Shown in pieces: positions 45,003-54,333 of a stretch of DNA of 64,000 nucleotides; position 1 is the first letter of the stretch, and every line of letters starts with the position of its first letter. Under the pieces are notes generated by a model. The model saw only the letters and a program-made list of their open reading frames with translations, was not told the DNA's origin and did no database searches. Made by a program: the position numbers and the translations under genes. This DNA comes from an uncultured Lachnospiraceae bacterium. GTDB taxonomy: Bacteria > Bacillota > Clostridia > Lachnospirales > Lachnospiraceae. The DNA is taken from the NCBI GenBank assembly GCA_944384025.1, contig CALWRS010000001.1, positions 186,001-250,000 on the forward strand, in the 5' to 3' direction.

Positions 45003-45662
45003 ATGAAATACGTTTTTTTTGATTTGGACGGAACCATCTCCGACTCCTCGGAAGGGATTACCAATTGCTTTTCCCACGCGCTTTTAACGCTTGGCGTGCC
45101 GGTTGAAGATAAAAACGCATTGAAAAAATATATCGGTCCGCCTCTTTCGGACTCGTTTCGGGAATATGTTGCGGACGAGTTGGTTGAGCAGGCGGTGAGG
45201 ATTTACCGTGCGCGGTACGAAACGGACGGGTATAAGGAAAACCGGATGTACGAAGGCATTCCGGAAGTGCTTGCAGCGCTTACGAAAAGTGGAAAGAAAG
45301 TCGTGCTTGCGACATCAAAGCCGGAGAAGTTTGCCCGCAGGATTTTGGAGTATTTTGGCATCGCACACTTTTTTACGGAAATTTGTGGCGCGAGCATGGA
45401 CGTGAAGAAAATTAACACAAAATCCGAAGTGATTGCTTACGCGCTTCAGCTTTTGGGGCTTCCGACGACGAAAGAAATCGTTATGGTGGGCGACCGCTGC
45501 TACGACGTGGAGGGAGCGGCGCAGTTTGGCATTCCAACGCTTGGCGTAAGCTACGGTTTTGGAACAAAAGAGGAGCTTTTGACGGCGGGCGCGTTTGCGG
45601 TGGCGGACAGCCCAGCGCAAATTTGCGGGCTGCTTGGCGTAGAAGGAGGAACAAAGGCGTGA
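45003..45662 (+). CDS. HAD-superfamily phosphatase (phosphoglycolate phosphatase-like)
   Basis: The 219-residue protein has HAD motif I FFDLDGT (Asp7, Asp9), motif II ATSKP, a conserved Lys region and motif IV VMVGDRCYDVEGA, with a helical cap between motifs I and II. The closest functional types are phosphoglycolate phosphatase and PpaX-like pyrophosphatase; the true substrate is unknown. ATG 45003 follows AAAAAGGAG. Its stop overlaps the GTG start of the next gene. Confidence 0.85.
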   Translation: MKYVFFDLDGTISDSSEGITNCFSHALLTLGVPVEDKNALKKYIGPPLSDSFREYVADELVEQAVRIYRARYETDGYKENRMYEGIPEVLAALTKSGKKVVLATSKPEKFARRILEYFGIAHFFTEICGASMDVKKINTKSEVIAYALQLLGLPTTKEIVMVGDRCYDVEGAAQFGIPTLGVSYGFGTKEELLTAGAFAVADSPAQICGLLGVEGGTKA

Positions 45663-46300
45663 AGAAATATGTTTTGAGTGTGCTTGGGATTTTGCTCCTG
45701 CTTGTGGATGTGACCGTAAAGACGGCGGTTCGCTATCCGGAATACGAGATTTTGGACGACTACGCGGTTGATACGCAGCGCATGGTCATGCAGGACGTCG
45801 TATCCGACCGGATGAAAATAGACGTTGTGCCGGACGCGCTTGGCTATGTGTTCTTATTTTTCGGCGCATTTTCGGCCATGCCTTCCGGAAAGTCTCGCGG
45901 CCGCGTCCTTTTGCTTTGCGCAGCCGCGCTCGCGGCAGATCTTTTGTGTCCGCTTCTGCCGCTGTTTGCAACAGGCGTGACCGTTTACGGCGGCGAGTAT
46001 TTCCTGCACTGGGGAAAGGCGTTTTTGGACGCTGCCGTTGTAATCTTTGCCGTGCGCGGATGCGCAGCTTCCTTAGAGAGCAAAATCAACCATAAAGACA
46101 ACGTGTTTATTTGGATTTTTGTCATGCTTGCGGCCGCCTGCGGATTTTTGCGCGAGCTTGCCGCTTTTTACGGCCTTGGGAAAACGTCGGCTGCGTATAT
46201 GGTCGTGCAGGCGCTCTTAACGCTTGCCTACCTCCTAAAGCTTCGAAGCAACATAAAGACCCGCTCGCGGGTCTTGGCGCAGGATTCGGGTCAGCTTTAG
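45659..46300 (+). CDS. Hypothetical membrane protein whose C-terminus is encoded by a repeat
   Basis: Not recognised. The 213-residue protein has about five hydrophobic segments (about 5-22, 60-78, 86-108, 122-138, 150-195). The start is GTG 45659, overlapping the HAD stop, with AAGGAGG upstream; earlier ATGs lie in HAD coding sequence. From about residue 200 the coding sequence enters repeat copy 5: the last residues KTRSRVLAQDSGQL and the stop TAG come from the repeat, so the native C-terminus may be lost. Confidence 0.65.
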   Translation: MKKYVLSVLGILLLLVDVTVKTAVRYPEYEILDDYAVDTQRMVMQDVVSDRMKIDVVPDALGYVFLFFGAFSAMPSGKSRGRVLLLCAAALAADLLCPLLPLFATGVTVYGGEYFLHWGKAFLDAAVVIFAVRGCAASLESKINHKDNVFIWIFVMLAAACGFLRELAAFYGLGKTSAAYMVVQALLTLAYLLKLRSNIKTRSRVLAQDSGQL

Positions 46301-46323
46301 CTGACATTTTCCTTACCGAATCC
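46256..46323 (-). repeat. Structured intergenic repeat, copy 5 (inverted)
   Basis: Read on the minus strand, hairpin 2 (GGATTCGG at 46316-46323 with CCGAATCC at 46282-46289, inner GTCAGC/GCTGAC stem 46290-46305) is followed by hairpin 3 (AAGACCCGC/GCGGGTCTT, 46256-46275). The 10-nt bulge sits on the same side as in copies 1 and 3. It lies between two convergent genes, begins right at the AraC stop and encodes the end of the opposite membrane protein. Confidence 0.85.
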
Positions 46324-46324
46324 C

Positions 46325-47212
46325 TTACGTCATCTTAATCCGCTTGCCCTGGTGCTGGTGGTACGCTTTATACTCCGACGGCGTGCATTCTTTTGCTGCC
46401 CGAAACACGCGGTTAAACGTGGAAATGGAGGAGAAGCCGGATTGCAGCGCAACGTCGGTAATGGACAAGGTCGGATTTAGAAGAAGCGTCTCCGCCGCCT
46501 TTACTCTGCGCTGGTTTAAGTACGCATAAAAGGACTGGTCGGTAAATTGCTTAAACAATCTGGAAAAATGGAACTTGCTAAAACCGGCAAGGCTCGCCAT
46601 TTTCTCCAGCGTGATGTTTTCCGTGTAGTTGTTGTTGATGTAATTGACGACCGTGTTCATCTTGTCAAAATACTCCATCTGCTTGTTGGTGCGCACGTCC
46701 GGAAACAGCAAGTCCTTCCGGGCGTGCAGCCGTCCAAGCTGTACAAAAAATTGAATTAGGTAGGAGTACATCATGGATTGGCGAAGCGGCTGCGTGCTAT
46801 CGTTCTCCTCCTCGATCATCTGATTTAAAAGCCGTACGGAAGCTTCGTGAATTTCGCTGTAATGGTTTGGCGAAATTAAAATTGGCTGCAAGGGCACGAC
46901 GGAAATCGTGGAAGCGTCCCGCATTACACTAATGGGCGTCGTATCAAACATAAGGATTAAGCGCAGTCCGTTGGGGCGCGAAATTAGCTGGTGCAGCTCT
47001 CCGGGCGGGATAAAGAAAATGTCCCGCTCCTGCAATTCGTAAGTTTGTCCGCTTACAACGACCGAGTAGCTGTTTGTAATCGGCATAATAATTTCTCCCG
47101 CAGTATGCCAATGCGTGTCGTAGGACTCCGACTCGTGGTTTAAATGCAGCAGGATGGAGCGATTCGCTTCAAAGGAAACTTTTTCATGAATTCCTGACAA
47201 TTCTCTTACCAT
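46325..47212 (-). CDS. AraC-family regulator of the glycan locus
   Basis: The 295-residue protein has an N-terminal cupin sensor (about 15-95, with HWHTAGEIIMPI and FFIPPGELHQL) and a C-terminal AraC double helix-turn-helix (about 190-290, including LEKMASLAGFSKFHFSRLFK and LQSGFSSISTFNRVFR). It is divergent from the transport/hydrolase operon and is its likely sugar-responsive regulator. Start 47212 follows AGGAGG at 47223-47228; the frame extends to 47311 without a better site. Confidence 0.87.
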   Translation of the reverse strand: MVRELSGIHEKVSFEANRSILLHLNHESESYDTHWHTAGEIIMPITNSYSVVVSGQTYELQERDIFFIPPGELHQLISRPNGLRLILMFDTTPISVMRDASTISVVPLQPILISPNHYSEIHEASVRLLNQMIEEENDSTQPLRQSMMYSYLIQFFVQLGRLHARKDLLFPDVRTNKQMEYFDKMNTVVNYINNNYTENITLEKMASLAGFSKFHFSRLFKQFTDQSFYAYLNQRRVKAAETLLLNPTLSITDVALQSGFSSISTFNRVFRAAKECTPSEYKAYHQHQGKRIKMT

Positions 47213-47617
47213 ATGGCTATGACCTCCTGATGATACAAATTCCTTCGTGCGGCCTCTTCTTACATGTCTTGCAATTATTGCTAGATTTTTCCCCTTGACA
47301 AAAGTGTGCAAAACAGTAGAAACTTAAAGAAAAAAATTGTGCAAATGCTTATGAAGAGGTAAATTAAGCGCTGGAAATTTGCCAAGTCTATTGAGCAATT
47401 TAGCGAAAAAAAACGGAAGGCGCGACCTCATTTTTTTGCATCTTGACCGACAATAGCAAGATTTGACTTAAATATAGCAAAAACTGATATGCAAATGCAA
47501 GGGGATTTTATTAAAATATAGAATAACTGGTTGTGACTTTGCTGAACATTTCATGAAATATGGATAAAAATTGAAGGCAAGTTGACAAGTCATGAGAGAG
47601 TAAGGAGAAGTGATGCA
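47213..47617. promoter_or_regulatory. Divergent control region of the glycan locus
   Basis: This 405-bp AT-rich gap must hold promoters for the AraC gene and the operon. The word GCAAATGC occurs at 47341-47348 and 47491-47498, and AATAGCAAGATTT-like words occur near 47271 (inverted) and 47453; these are possible AraC sites. TTGACA at 47295 and TTGACT at 47463 are candidate -35 elements, but no clean pair with a -10 was found. Confidence 0.4.
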
Positions 47618-50617
47618 ATGGGTAAGGTCAAGAGTATCTTGAAAAAGAAGTATGTCTACTGGCCGCTGATCATTATCGTCGTTGCGGCGGTGCTCTTCGT
47701 GTGGAGTTCGTTCTCCCGCGTAGAAAGCTATGCAGACAAGTACGCCGGATTTGATTTCTCGACGATAGAAGGCGAAGGTCGAGAGGACTCCTACACCGCT
47801 TATCTGCTCAGACACGGAGAGGCGGACGGCACAGCCGTATACCCTTCGGGAACGTATGAAGTTTCCCTGGCAGAAGGAGATGTAGAAGGAGAGAATTTCG
47901 CTTATATTTCTTACGGCGGAGAAGAGAAGGTGCTTGCGTCCTACGAGGACGGCTACGTAGAGTTTCAGGTGGATATAGACGAAGCCGGACTTTACAACAT
48001 TTACCTTACATACTACCCGGATCAGGAAGAGGAAACTTCCAGAGGTATTGAAATTGAGCGTGCGCTCTACATTAACGGAGAAATTCCGTTCTCCGGCGCA
48101 GACGCTTTAACTTTTAACCGGATCTTTACAAACGACGGAGAGTCTACGTTTGATAACCAGGGGAACGAAATTCGTCCCGGTCAGATTGAAGCTCCCCGCT
48201 GGGAAACCACCTACCTTTACGACGACCTTGGCTATATTACCGATCCGTATTGCTTCTACTTTGAAGCCGGAGAAAATACGATTCGTCTTGAATCCAGCCA
48301 GGAGACGCTTATCTTAAAGGAATTTGTCGTAGCAAAGAAGTTAGAAACGCCGAGCTACGAATCGTACATTCAGGGAGCGGACACGAGCCTGAGCGACCCG
48401 AATTTCCACTTGCAGATTCAGGGCGAAGAAGCGCAGTATCGTTCTTCTCAGTCGCTTTACGCAACGTACGACCGTTCTTCCGCATCTACAACGCCTTACA
48501 GCGTAACGACGCAGCGTTTGAACATGATTGGCGGAAACAACTGGAAAGTGCCCGGACAGTGGATTGAATGGGAAGTAGAAGTACCGGAATCTGGATACTA
48601 CGAGCTGACGCTTAAAGCAAGACAGAATTATAACCGCGGCTTTGTTTCCTGCCGTTCTTTGTACATAAACGGACAGATTCCTTTTGAAGAGGTTTCTGCG
48701 ATTAAGTTTGATTTCTCAAACGACTGGCAGTTGATGACGATTTCGGACGATAGTGGAAATCCGTACCTGTTCTACTTAGAAGAAGGCACGAACCGCATTC
48801 GTCTGGAAGTTACGCTTGGTGAAGTCGGCGACATCTTAAACCGCATGAACGACAGCGTATACCGTCTGAATCAGCTTTACCGCAAAATCCTTGTTGTAAC
48901 CGGTACCGAGCCGGATGAAAACCGCGACTACAACTTGGACAAAAAGTACCCGGACGTTATTGAAGGTATGGACGACGAGTACAAAGTGCTTTACAAAATT
49001 ATCGACGACCTGATTGCATACACCGGAGAAGCAGGAACGCAAGTTTCCGCTTCCTTGACGCTTGCAAATCAGCTGGAGCGTTTTGCAGACGACCCGGACA
49101 ACATTACGACAAGCTTGCAAAACTTCAAGGACAACGTCAGCGCGCTTGGTTCTTCCATTCTTACGCTGAGCCAGTCTAATCTGGATATCGACTACATTAT
49201 CGTATCCGGAACCGAGTACAAAGTGCCGGACGATTCGCCGTCTTGGTTTGACAACGTGCTCCACGAAGTAAAAGCATTTATCTCTACCTTCACGGTAGAT
49301 TATAACGCCATCGGAAACGTATACGGCGACGAAATGGAAACCATTACCGTTTGGATTTTCGCAGGACGTGACCAGTGTACAATTCTGAAGACCATGATCG
49401 ACGATACGTTCGTGGAAAAATACGGCATAGGCGTTAACGTAGACCTGATTACCGCCGACGTTTTGCTTCCTGCTACTGTTGCAGGAACCGGCCCGGATGT
49501 GGCGCTGAACGCCGCCAGCGGCGAGCCTGTCAACTACGCGCTTCGAGGCGCCGCTACCGATCTGACGCAGTTTAAAGGAAACGGTTCGGATATCCGCGGA
49601 TTTGACGAAGTAATTGCCGAATATAAAGATTCTTCGTACGTTCCGTACCAGTACGACGGCGGCGTTTATGCAATCCCTGAGACGCAGTACTACAACGTTA
49701 TGTTCTATCGTACGGATATCTTAGAAGAGCTTGGACTGGAAATTCCGCAGACCTGGGACGAATTGATTGCCATGCTGCCGACCATCCAGAAGTCCAACAT
49801 GAACATCGGCGTTCCTTCAACGGAACGTAAGATTAACAACGTTGCGAATCCGGACCTTTCAGGATTCTTTGCACAGTACTACCAGCACGGCGGCTCCTTG
49901 TATAACGAAGAAGGTTCCGCAACGCTTCTTGACAGCGAAGAGTCGGTTGCAGCGTTTGAAACCTTTACGATGTTCTTCACGCACTACAAATGTCCGACGG
50001 ATTACAACTTCGTAGACCGGTTCCGTACTGGTGAAATGCCGCTTGGCTTTGTAGATTACAACAACTACAACACGCTTGTTGTATCTGCACCGGAAATTCG
50101 TGGCCTGTGGGCTATGGCGCCGATTCCGGGAACGTATGTTACGGACGAAAACGGAAACTACGTTGACGCAGACGGCGACGGCGAATGGGATATCGACCGC
50201 AGCGTTTCCTGCTGGGGAACCTGCTCGATGCTTCTTGGTACGTCCGAGAAAAAAGAAGAAGCATGGACCTTCCTTCAGTGGTGGGCAGGCGCAGACGTAC
50301 AGGCCCGCTACGGACGCGAACTTGAAGCAGTTATGGGTGAATCCGCCCGCTACGCAACAGCAAACGTAGAAGCGTTTAATCAGCTTTCTTGGAGTTCGAC
50401 AGAGCGTGTTGTTTTGGAAGAGCAGTGGGATTGGGTAGTTGGTACGCCGGAAGTTCCGGGTGGATACTACACTTCCAGACATATCGTAAACGCAGTACGT
50501 AAAGTTATTAACGACAACGAAGATCCGCGTGAGACGCTGCTTGACTACAAGCGCGATATCGACGACGAGATTGCAAAGAAGAGAAAAGAATTTGGTTTGA
50601 CGGTAACCGCAAACTAA
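47618..50617 (+). CDS. Membrane-anchored solute-binding protein with two carbohydrate-binding-like modules
   Basis: The 999-residue protein has an N-terminal membrane anchor (about 11-31, after a Lys-rich start) and no lipobox. Two related beta-sandwich-like modules follow (about 40-255 and 265-400); each contains an LYING-IPF motif (ALYINGEIPF, SLYINGQIPF), suggesting internal duplication and CBM-like binding. A helical linker (about 405-560) leads to a family 1 extracellular solute-binding domain (about 573-999, VWIFAGRDQ..., GTGPDVALNAASGEPVNYA, ETQYYNVMFYRTDIL). It is roughly twice the usual length. It is the first gene of the operon and probably captures an oligosaccharide for the permeases that follow. 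Confidence 0.85.
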   Translation: MGKVKSILKKKYVYWPLIIIVVAAVLFVWSSFSRVESYADKYAGFDFSTIEGEGREDSYTAYLLRHGEADGTAVYPSGTYEVSLAEGDVEGENFAYISYGGEEKVLASYEDGYVEFQVDIDEAGLYNIYLTYYPDQEEETSRGIEIERALYINGEIPFSGADALTFNRIFTNDGESTFDNQGNEIRPGQIEAPRWETTYLYDDLGYITDPYCFYFEAGENTIRLESSQETLILKEFVVAKKLETPSYESYIQGADTSLSDPNFHLQIQGEEAQYRSSQSLYATYDRSSASTTPYSVTTQRLNMIGGNNWKVPGQWIEWEVEVPESGYYELTLKARQNYNRGFVSCRSLYINGQIPFEEVSAIKFDFSNDWQLMTISDDSGNPYLFYLEEGTNRIRLEVTLGEVGDILNRMNDSVYRLNQLYRKILVVTGTEPDENRDYNLDKKYPDVIEGMDDEYKVLYKIIDDLIAYTGEAGTQVSASLTLANQLERFADDPDNITTSLQNFKDNVSALGSSILTLSQSNLDIDYIIVSGTEYKVPDDSPSWFDNVLHEVKAFISTFTVDYNAIGNVYGDEMETITVWIFAGRDQCTILKTMIDDTFVEKYGIGVNVDLITADVLLPATVAGTGPDVALNAASGEPVNYALRGAATDLTQFKGNGSDIRGFDEVIAEYKDSSYVPYQYDGGVYAIPETQYYNVMFYRTDILEELGLEIPQTWDELIAMLPTIQKSNMNIGVPSTERKINNVANPDLSGFFAQYYQHGGSLYNEEGSATLLDSEESVAAFETFTMFFTHYKCPTDYNFVDRFRTGEMPLGFVDYNNYNTLVVSAPEIRGLWAMAPIPGTYVTDENGNYVDADGDGEWDIDRSVSCWGTCSMLLGTSEKKEEAWTFLQWWAGADVQARYGRELEAVMGESARYATANVEAFNQLSWSSTERVVLEEQWDWVVGTPEVPGGYYTSRHIVNAVRKVINDNEDPRETLLDYKRDIDDEIAKKRKEFGLTVTAN

Positions 50618-50636
50618 GAGAAGGGGGAATGACAAC

Positions 50637-51569
50637 ATGAGTTATGCAAACTGGAAAGTAGCGAAGAAACGTCAGGCCCATTACCTTCTCAAGGATATTC
50701 GGCAGCACAAAACCTGCTACGGCTTTCTGGCGCCATATGCGATTATCTTTATTACCTTTTACGTTATCCCGGTAGTTATCTCAATTTACTTGAGCTTTAC
50801 CTACTATAACGTTTTGCAGCCGCCCAGATTTATCGGTTTGACAAATTACATCAACCTGATTTTGGCGGACGACATCTTTTTGACGTCGGTCAAGAACACC
50901 TTTTTGATCGCGGCCATTACCGGACCGATCGGCTACATTATGGCCTTCCTGTTCGCTTGGCTGATTCACGAGCTGCCGCGAGGGATCCGCGCTTTTGCCG
51001 TACTTGTCTTCTACGCGCCGACCATTTCCGGTCAGGTATACGTTATGTGGGCACTCATCTTCTCCGGCGACGCGCTTGGATACGCAAATGCATGGCTAAC
51101 GGAGCTGGGCTTGATTGACGCACCGATTTTGTGGTTGACGAACCCGCAATACATGATGGGCGTTATCCTCTTAGTTACCCTTTGGATGTCCCTTGGTACC
51201 GGATTCCTCTCGTTTGTTGCCGGTCTGAATACGATTCCGACGGATCAATACGAGGCCGGTTACGTGGACGGCATTAAAAACCGCTGGCAGGAGCTTTGGT
51301 ACATTACGCTTCCGAACATGAAATCCATGTTGATGTTCGGTGCCGTTATGGCCATCACGCAGACCTTTAACACAGCGGAAGTAACAATGTCGCTTTGTGG
51401 TTTCCCGAGTACGGACTACGCGGCGCAGACGGTAGTAACACACCTGATTGACTACGGTTCGTATCGTTTTGAAATGGGTTACGCCTCTGCGATTGCAACG
51501 GTTCTCTTTCTGACTATGTTCTTGTGCAACAAGTTCATCCAGAAAGCGCTTGGCAGACTTGGAACTTGA
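50637..51569 (+). CDS. Sugar ABC transporter permease (MalF type), pair 1
   Basis: The 310-residue protein has six membrane segments and the EAA loop EAGYVDGIKNRWQELWYITLP, quoted in part, where the ATPase docks (about residues 200-220). It lies 19 bp after the binding protein with an AAGGGGG ribosome site. It should form a heterodimer with the next permease. Confidence 0.92.
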   Translation: MSYANWKVAKKRQAHYLLKDIRQHKTCYGFLAPYAIIFITFYVIPVVISIYLSFTYYNVLQPPRFIGLTNYINLILADDIFLTSVKNTFLIAAITGPIGYIMAFLFAWLIHELPRGIRAFAVLVFYAPTISGQVYVMWALIFSGDALGYANAWLTELGLIDAPILWLTNPQYMMGVILLVTLWMSLGTGFLSFVAGLNTIPTDQYEAGYVDGIKNRWQELWYITLPNMKSMLMFGAVMAITQTFNTAEVTMSLCGFPSTDYAAQTVVTHLIDYGSYRFEMGYASAIATVLFLTMFLCNKFIQKALGRLGT

Positions 51570-51584
51570 TGAGGGGGAAAGAAC

Positions 51585-52451
51585 ATGAAGAAAATTAAAG
51601 CTGGCAGACAGCCGAACCGTTCCGTTGGCGGCGATATCGGCGTAGGAATCTTCCTTGTTATCTTCGGATGCTTTTTTGCTTTCCCGCTCGTATTTGCCAT
51701 CAACAATGCTTTTAAGCCTCTCAACGAGCTTTTCGTGTTCCCGCCGAACTTGTTTGTAAAGAACCCGACGCTCAGCAACTTTAACGACTTGTTCCTTTTG
51801 ATGAACAAGTCCGGCGTTGTAACGTTTACGCGTTATCTGTTCAACTCGTTCTTTATTACGTTTGTCGGGACGGCAGGACATATTATTATCGCTTCCATGG
51901 CGGCATATGTCCTTTCCAAATACAGATTCCCGGGCGGGAAGCTGTTCTTTACCATGGTTACGGTAGCCTTGATGTTCTCCGGATACGTTTTGGCGATTCC
52001 GAACTACCTGATTATGGCAAAGCTGCACTGGGTAGATTCATATTTTTCCATTATTATACCGGCGTTTGCCCTTCCCATGGGTCTGTTCCTTATGAAGCAG
52101 TTCATGGAGTCCAGTATTCCAGACGTTTTGATTGAAGCTGCGAAGATCGACGGCGCGAAGGAAGGAACGATTTTCTTCCGCATTGTTATGCCGCTTGTAA
52201 AACCGGCAACCTTGACGCTGATGATCTTCTCCATCCAGAACCTCTGGAACAACGTGGCGACGACCTATATCTACTCGGAAGAAAAGAAAACCTTGCCGTT
52301 TGCACTTAAGACGGTGGCGGCCGGCGGTGTTGCCCGTACCGGTGTCAGTGCGGCGACAACGGTGTTTGTTATGATTGTTCCGCTCGTCAGCTTCCTGTTT
52401 GCACAGAGCAACATCGTAGAAACTATGGCGAGTTCAGGTATTAAAGAGTAG
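51585..52451 (+). CDS. Carbohydrate ABC transporter permease (MalG type), pair 1
   Basis: The 288-residue protein has six membrane segments and an EAA loop with IEAAKIDGAKEGTIFFRI near residues 183-200. It is the second half of importer 1, 15 bp after the first permease. No ATPase gene follows; the next gene is the NHL/TPR protein. Confidence 0.92.
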   Translation: MKKIKAGRQPNRSVGGDIGVGIFLVIFGCFFAFPLVFAINNAFKPLNELFVFPPNLFVKNPTLSNFNDLFLLMNKSGVVTFTRYLFNSFFITFVGTAGHIIIASMAAYVLSKYRFPGGKLFFTMVTVALMFSGYVLAIPNYLIMAKLHWVDSYFSIIIPAFALPMGLFLMKQFMESSIPDVLIEAAKIDGAKEGTIFFRIVMPLVKPATLTLMIFSIQNLWNNVATTYIYSEEKKTLPFALKTVAAGGVARTGVSAATTVFVMIVPLVSFLFAQSNIVETMASSGIKE

Positions 52452-52464
52452 GAGGGAAGATAAG

Positions 52465-54333
52465 ATGACAAAAAAACGAATCACAGTGCTCTTTCTTCTT
52501 ATGTGCCTGCTTCTTTCCACCGTTCACACAGCATTTGCGAGCGACTGGTACTCCTACACATATAACTTCTGGGGAGAAGAAGTGGAGTCTCCCGACGCAT
52601 ACTCAGTTACAAATGTGCTGTACGGAACGAACTGGGAAGAGGTCGGAGCTTTTAAAAATCCGGAAGGTATTTTCACGGTAGGCGACAGCGTATTTATTTG
52701 CGATACCGGAAACAACCGGATTGTAGAGCTCTTACGCAAAGACGGTACTTACGAATTTGTACGTGTCATTTATTCTGTACAAGTAGCGCAGGACCTTGCA
52801 GAGCAGTTAACAGTTGACGGCAACATTACGCTTACCTTCAACACTCCGACAGATATTTATGTAATGCCGATTACAGACGAAGAACGTTTGGAGGTATTCG
52901 GCGAATATACCGGCGAAATGTACGAAGTTCCCGTAACCGAGGAACCGGCAGAAGACGAAACCGGTGACGAGACTGGAGAAGAACCAGCAGAAGATGGAAC
53001 CGGTGACGAGACTGGAGAAGAACCGGCAGAAGACGAGACCGGAAGCTCCTCGGAGAGCGAAGACGCTGCCGAAGCAGAAGCGGCAGACGGCGAGACCGAA
53101 GACGGAGAAACAGCGGACGGTGAAACCGGTGACGGGGAAGCAGCGGACGGAGAAGCCGGTGACGGCGAGTCCGGCGAAACGGTTGTAGTTCCTTACCGGG
53201 AAAACATTATCGGACAGGAGTTGGATCTGGAATACGACTTCTACATTGCAGACTGCCAGAACAACCGAATTCTTCACTGCGATTATAACATGAACGTTAT
53301 CGGCGTTATCCAAAATCCGGAAGACGACACACTTGCCGACAACTACGAATTCCTCCCCTGCAAGCTTGTTGCAGACGCAGCGTACCGTGTTTATGTGCAG
53401 GCTACGGGTATTAACTCCGGCTTGATGGAGTTTGATAAGACCGGAACTTTCACCAGCTACGTAGGAGCGAACAAAGTACAGGTCAGCATCGTAGATAAAA
53501 TCTGGAGAAAGCTGCAAACGCAGGCGCAAAAGGACAGAACTGTTCAGTATGTGCCTACCGAATATAACAACTTAAGCCTTGACTCGAAAGGCTTCATCTA
53601 CGTAACGACGCATACGCTTGAAGACGACGACATCTGGGCAGGAACGGCGACTCCCGTTCGCAAGCTTAACTCTATGGGCTCGGACATTCTCGTTCGAAAC
53701 GGAAACGCTTATCCTTCCGGCGACCTTGTATGGGGTACGGCAGGAGGTATTTCCGGAGCATCCATGTTGATTGACGTTATCGCGTTTGCAAACGACACGT
53801 ACGCGTGTCTTGACCGTGCGCGGGGCCGCCTGTTTGTTTACGACTTCCAAGGCAATATGCTTTGCGCGTTCGGAAATTACGGCTCAGTAGCCGGCTGCTT
53901 TACGTTCCCGACCGGCATGGATAACCCGGATGAGGAGACGATCCTTGTTCTGGACCGCCAAGGCTCGGTAACTGAATTTTCTATGACCAACTACGGTCGG
54001 ATGATTAACGAAGCGCTTGCGGAGTACAAGATTGGTCATTACGACGAATCGGCGGAGATTTGGCAGGAAGTACTTAAGTACAACGGAAACAACGAACTTG
54101 CCTACGTCGGTATCGGCCGTGCGCTTTTACGAAACGGCCAGTACAAAGAGGCGATGGAGTACTTTGAAGTCGCAAGAGACGAAGTAAACTACTCCAAAGC
54201 ATTTAAGCATTACCGCGAGCAGGTAGTAGAGGAGTACATCGGAGTGGCGGTTGTTGCACTCGCTGTTCTGATTATTGTTCCGAAGCTGATTCGGGGAACG
54301 ATAAAACTGCGAAAGGAGATTCGAGAAGCATGA
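52465..54333 (+). CDS. Secreted, membrane-tethered NHL-repeat/TPR protein with acidic repeat region
   Basis: The 622-residue protein has a signal peptide (1-25), NHL-like beta-propeller blades (for example NPEGIFTVGDSVFICDTGNN near 53-72 and DFYIADCQNNRILHCD near 257), an acidic insertion of tandem 13-residue repeats EEPAEDETGDETG (about 159-245), TPR-like helices (about 515-580, KIGHYDESAEIWQEVL, GQYKEAMEYFEVA) and a C-terminal membrane segment (about 592-612) with a Lys/Arg-rich cytoplasmic tail. The bulk is outside the cell. Its role is unknown; a scaffold or glycan/peptidoglycan-binding function in the transport complex is inferred. It overlaps the YIP1 gene by 4 nt. Confidence 0.8.
   Translation: MTKKRITVLFLLMCLLLSTVHTAFASDWYSYTYNFWGEEVESPDAYSVTNVLYGTNWEEVGAFKNPEGIFTVGDSVFICDTGNNRIVELLRKDGTYEFVRVIYSVQVAQDLAEQLTVDGNITLTFNTPTDIYVMPITDEERLEVFGEYTGEMYEVPVTEEPAEDETGDETGEEPAEDGTGDETGEEPAEDETGSSSESEDAAEAEAADGETEDGETADGETGDGEAADGEAGDGESGETVVVPYRENIIGQELDLEYDFYIADCQNNRILHCDYNMNVIGVIQNPEDDTLADNYEFLPCKLVADAAYRVYVQATGINSGLMEFDKTGTFTSYVGANKVQVSIVDKIWRKLQTQAQKDRTVQYVPTEYNNLSLDSKGFIYVTTHTLEDDDIWAGTATPVRKLNSMGSDILVRNGNAYPSGDLVWGTAGGISGASMLIDVIAFANDTYACLDRARGRLFVYDFQGNMLCAFGNYGSVAGCFTFPTGMDNPDEETILVLDRQGSVTEFSMTNYGRMINEALAEYKIGHYDESAEIWQEVLKYNGNNELAYVGIGRALLRNGQYKEAMEYFEVARDEVNYSKAFKHYREQVVEEYIGVAVVALAVLIIVPKLIRGTIKLRKEIREA

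Noticed and set aside
47582-47617. Upstream extension of the large binding protein
   Set aside because: The AAGGAG site lies inside this stretch and fits the ATG at 47618, after which the Lys-rich start and membrane anchor begin.
52939-53200. Tandem repeats as a CRISPR array
   Set aside because: The repeats are in frame inside a coding sequence, have no spacers of regular length and no cas genes are present.
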